Assembly: GCA_031260685.1 (NCBI GenBank) | Contig: JAISLB010000056.1 | Coordinates: 1-37,696 of the forward strand | Source: Oscillospiraceae bacterium | GTDB taxonomy: Bacteria > Bacillota > Clostridia > Oscillospirales > Oscillospiraceae | Reading direction: 5' to 3' | Length of the DNA stretch: 37,696 bases | Translations under genes and position numbers: made by a program | Shown here: positions 35,883 through 37,696 of the stretch, in pieces | Layout: every line of letters starts with the position of its first letter | Numbering within the stretch: the stretch's first letter is position 1 | Notes under the pieces: generated by a model | Seen by the model: only the letters and a program-made list of their open reading frames with translations | What the model was told of the DNA's origin: nothing | Database searches by the model: none

Positions 35883-36617
35883 ATGAAAAAACCTTACAAC
35901 GCCGATAGGACTGTCCGCGACTACGTGCCGGAAGTGCTGCTTGCTCCGAAACCGCGCGGCAACGGAGCGATTCTTACGGCAATGATAATCCTGCTGCTGC
36001 TGATGATAACTTCGCTGGTTGTCAAGCACACGCTGTATAAACCTATGAGTTTGGTCTTTACCTTGGCGGTATTGGCTGTATGTGTAGCCGCAACGGTATA
36101 CTGCGCGAAACGCGCGCTGCAGCGGCTGACACTGCAGCGGAAGTTTCTGCTGAATGGCGCGTATATGCAGTCGGAGAAGTCAAGCAAAAGGATATACAGA
36201 GGCAGAATCGTGGTTATAGCGGTTTTGGTTATTGAGTTTGCGTTTCTCGCGCTTGTTATTTGGCTTGGGATAAGCGACGGATTCACGAAGTTTACGGACT
36301 TAGATATGGCGTTTTCGCTGTCGGTGTTCTATCTTAACACTAATAATCTCTTGCTGAACCCGGTAACGGGACTTAGCGGCGTTGTACCGCTTATATTCTG
36401 CGACGATAGGTTCTACTCGGGAGGTTTTGAGGTAGCCTACGCGGGACTGTCAGTAACTTCAAGAACGAAGATTAGCGGCTCACCGGTAAAGACGGTTTCG
36501 GCGGTATTCTGCAAAGACGGCGAGGAAGCCGGACACGACCTGCTGAAAATTGAGGACTTCCGCTATCTCGAAAGCATACTCGGCGCGTTCGAACAATACG
36601 CCGGAGGTGTGAAGTAG
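35883..36617 (+). CDS. Uncharacterised three-helix membrane protein
   Basis: 244 aa. Short cytoplasmic-looking start, hydrophobic helices at about residues 29-49, 56-76 and 105-128, then a soluble domain of about 110 residues with mixed strands (SRTKISGSPVKTVSAVFCKDGEEAGHDLLKIEDF). I do not recognise a family. AGGAG precedes the ATG, and the gene probably shares transcription with the EamA transporter. Its end lies 41 bases before the -35 box of the next promoter. Confidence 0.75.
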   Translation: MKKPYNADRTVRDYVPEVLLAPKPRGNGAILTAMIILLLLMITSLVVKHTLYKPMSLVFTLAVLAVCVAATVYCAKRALQRLTLQRKFLLNGAYMQSEKSSKRIYRGRIVVIAVLVIEFAFLALVIWLGISDGFTKFTDLDMAFSLSVFYLNTNNLLLNPVTGLSGVVPLIFCDDRFYSGGFEVAYAGLSVTSRTKISGSPVKTVSAVFCKDGEEAGHDLLKIEDFRYLESILGAFEQYAGGVK

Positions 36618-36657
36618 AGTTAAAAAAGCGGCGCGGCGGGTATTTGGAAAATAGCAC

Positions 36658-36686
36658 TTGACAAATCTTGCGAATTGGTGTATTAT
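36658..36686 (+). promoter_or_regulatory. Sigma-A promoter of the YviE-like/fliW operon
   Basis: TTGACA, 17 bases, TATTAT, about 100 bases before the start at 36787. A sigma-28 pattern was looked for and not found here. Confidence 0.8.
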
Positions 36687-36786
36687 ATTGATACTGTCGG
36701 TAAGAGTATACATTAGGTCGTGAAAAGACAGCGCAAAACCGTCCGCAGACGAAAATTGTCAAATTTATACAGGGAGGTACAGTGCT

Positions 36787-37383
36787 ATGACAATCTCTCG
36801 TTTAGTAATAGACCAGCAATTTGCCCAGCTCGGGGTTAAGTTTACCCCTGCCCAAATGACTGTTTCGACTAATATCGTTGCTCCTGAGATTGATACGGAG
36901 ACTTCTAAACCTAAGATAGATTCGGAAGTTCCCGCGTTTACGCTGAATTTCTCGAAGCTAATGAGCGATGTCGGAGTCGCTACACCGTCCGAAGCTACTG
37001 ACCAATACGCCGGAAAGGGCTTGGACACGTCGATTCAGGGGACTCAAGTCGCTGCAAACGACGGCGACTATCTCGCTTCCACGGATAAACCCGGCGATAG
37101 GGTGGCGCAAATCGCAAAGCAGCACAATCGTCCGAAAATGCCGGAAACGAATGTCGCGTCGATACCTAAGGCGCCTCCGCAGATTACGTGGAGTAAGGGT
37201 TCGGTGAATATAAATTGGTCGGACCATAACGTCAACATCGACTGGAACTCAAACTATCTGCCGGAGATAAAAATTGACCCGCGGGCTTCGGTAGAGGTAT
37301 ATTTGAGGAATCAGCCGAAAATAACGATAAGCGTTGAGGAATCGCAGCCGTTTGAGGCGCGTTATATCAACGAGAAGCTTTAA
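36787..37383 (+). CDS. YviE-like protein (DUF6470) of the flagellar region
   Basis: 198 aa. The first residues (LVIDQQFAQLGVKFTPAQMTVST) and the string of short strands with repeated PKI/PEI elements resemble B. subtilis YviE, whose gene also lies directly before fliW. WSDHNVNIDWNSNYLPEIKIDPRASVEVYLRNQPKI near the end is a probable beta-rich segment. Function unknown. GGGAGG precedes the ATG at 36787. Assignment rests on the match pattern plus position next to fliW. Confidence 0.72.
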   Translation: MTISRLVIDQQFAQLGVKFTPAQMTVSTNIVAPEIDTETSKPKIDSEVPAFTLNFSKLMSDVGVATPSEATDQYAGKGLDTSIQGTQVAANDGDYLASTDKPGDRVAQIAKQHNRPKMPETNVASIPKAPPQITWSKGSVNINWSDHNVNIDWNSNYLPEIKIDPRASVEVYLRNQPKITISVEESQPFEARYINEKL

Positions 37384-37441
37384 CGCCGTTCAGCCGGATT
37401 GCCGCGAAAGTCCGCGCCGTAGAGGGTTTATAGCCGCAGCG

Positions 37442-37466
37442 ATTGTCAAACGTAACAGCTATAATA
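37442..37466 (+). promoter_or_regulatory. Conserved upstream motif of fliW (shared with fliS)
   Basis: ATTGTCA, four bases, TAACAGCTATAATA, differing from the fliS copy at only two positions across 25 bases. It lies 30 bases before the fliW ATG. Confidence 0.55.
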
Positions 37467-37496
37467 AGGGAAATCTAAGATAATGAGGAACACTTA

Positions 37497-37696
37497 ATGA
37501 CAATAGATACCGTTCGCTTCGGTCAAGTTGAGATTGACCCGTCAAAGATTTGGGAATTCACCGAGGGCTTGCCGGGGCTGGAAGATGAGCGCCGCTTCGT
37601 ACTGCTCGAATTCGAAGAGAGCAAGCCTGTGGCGTGGCTGCAATCAGTTGACGACGTAGACGTCTGTCTGCCTGTGACTGATACGTTCCGCGCATT
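37497..37696 (+). CDS. fliW: Flagellar assembly factor FliW (cut by the window end)
   Basis: The reading frame is open to the window end (66 full codons) and is missing from the ORF track for that reason. The translation starts MTIDTVRFGQVEIDPSKIWE and contains FTEGLPGLEDERRFVLL and VAWLQSVDD, the FliW signature. FliW binds flagellin and antagonises CsrA, coupling filament assembly to flagellin translation. AGGA precedes the ATG. csrA and the flagellin gene would be expected just downstream outside the window. Confidence 0.9.
   Translation, partial: MTIDTVRFGQVEIDPSKIWEFTEGLPGLEDERRFVLLEFEESKPVAWLQSVDDVDVCLPVTDTFRA

Overview
The window looks like chromosomal DNA of a motile, flagellated Clostridia-type Firmicute at roughly 50% GC, possibly near the Oscillospirales/Ruminococcaceae. 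The evidence is Firmicute-style strong Shine-Dalgarno sequences, near-consensus TTGACA-N17-TATAAT promoters, a T-box leader on the trp operon, type II pantothenate kinase (CoaW), YaaR (DUF327), a YviE-like/FliW pair, a PadR-DUF1700-DUF4097 module and a LigA with the ESLTDVFS-type N-terminal motif. Genus-level placement is inference. I found no phage, transposase, rRNA, tRNA or CRISPR.

Layout. 1-2.8 kb (minus): a three-gene corrinoid methyltransferase operon (UroD-family methyltransferase, pterin-binding methyltransferase, corrinoid protein) suited to moving a methyl group from an unknown substrate to tetrahydrofolate. 2.85-6.2 kb (minus): a TraX-family membrane protein and LonA protease, each with its own promoter. 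6.3-13.1 kb (minus): a complete trpEGDCFBA operon behind a consensus promoter and a tryptophan (UGG) T-box with terminator. 13.3-15.3 kb (plus): PadR regulator, DUF1700 and DUF4097 envelope-sensing type operon. 15.5-18.8 kb (plus): a sigma-28-like promoter, fliD, fliS and a FliT-like gene. 18.9-20.2 kb (plus): a stand-alone protein of the 2-hydroxyacyl-CoA dehydratase/activase-associated family. 20.3-23.1 kb (minus): tsaD with a small membrane protein, and an FNT channel with a HAD phosphatase. 23.2-26.3 kb (plus): guaB, an orphan OmpR-type response regulator and an AbrB/PIN toxin-antitoxin pair. 26.3-32.3 kb (plus): valS, coaW, yaaR, ligA. 32.4-34.9 kb (plus): a polar amino acid ABC importer. 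35-36.6 kb (plus): an EamA transporter and an unknown membrane protein. 36.7 kb to the end (plus): a YviE-like protein and the start of fliW.

The most unusual content is not in the genes. Many intergenic gaps are filled by a family of period-7 repeat elements (units such as AGTGAAT, AGTGAAC, AGTGGTC, ATCAGAT). Full copies have inverted heptamer arms around a short hairpin core and often end in GCARTG...CAYTGC. They usually start at or inside the stop codon of the upstream gene, so several proteins end in repeat-encoded residues (VSE, VNSE, VNSEQ). Cores at distant copies are related to each other, which points to dispersal of whole elements rather than local slippage alone. One copy sits exactly in the terminal loop of the trp T-box antiterminator, where the switch helices on both sides are preserved. 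I regard this element family and its T-box insertion as the best candidate for something undescribed. A second unexplained signal is a shared motif of about 25 nt upstream of both fliS and fliW.
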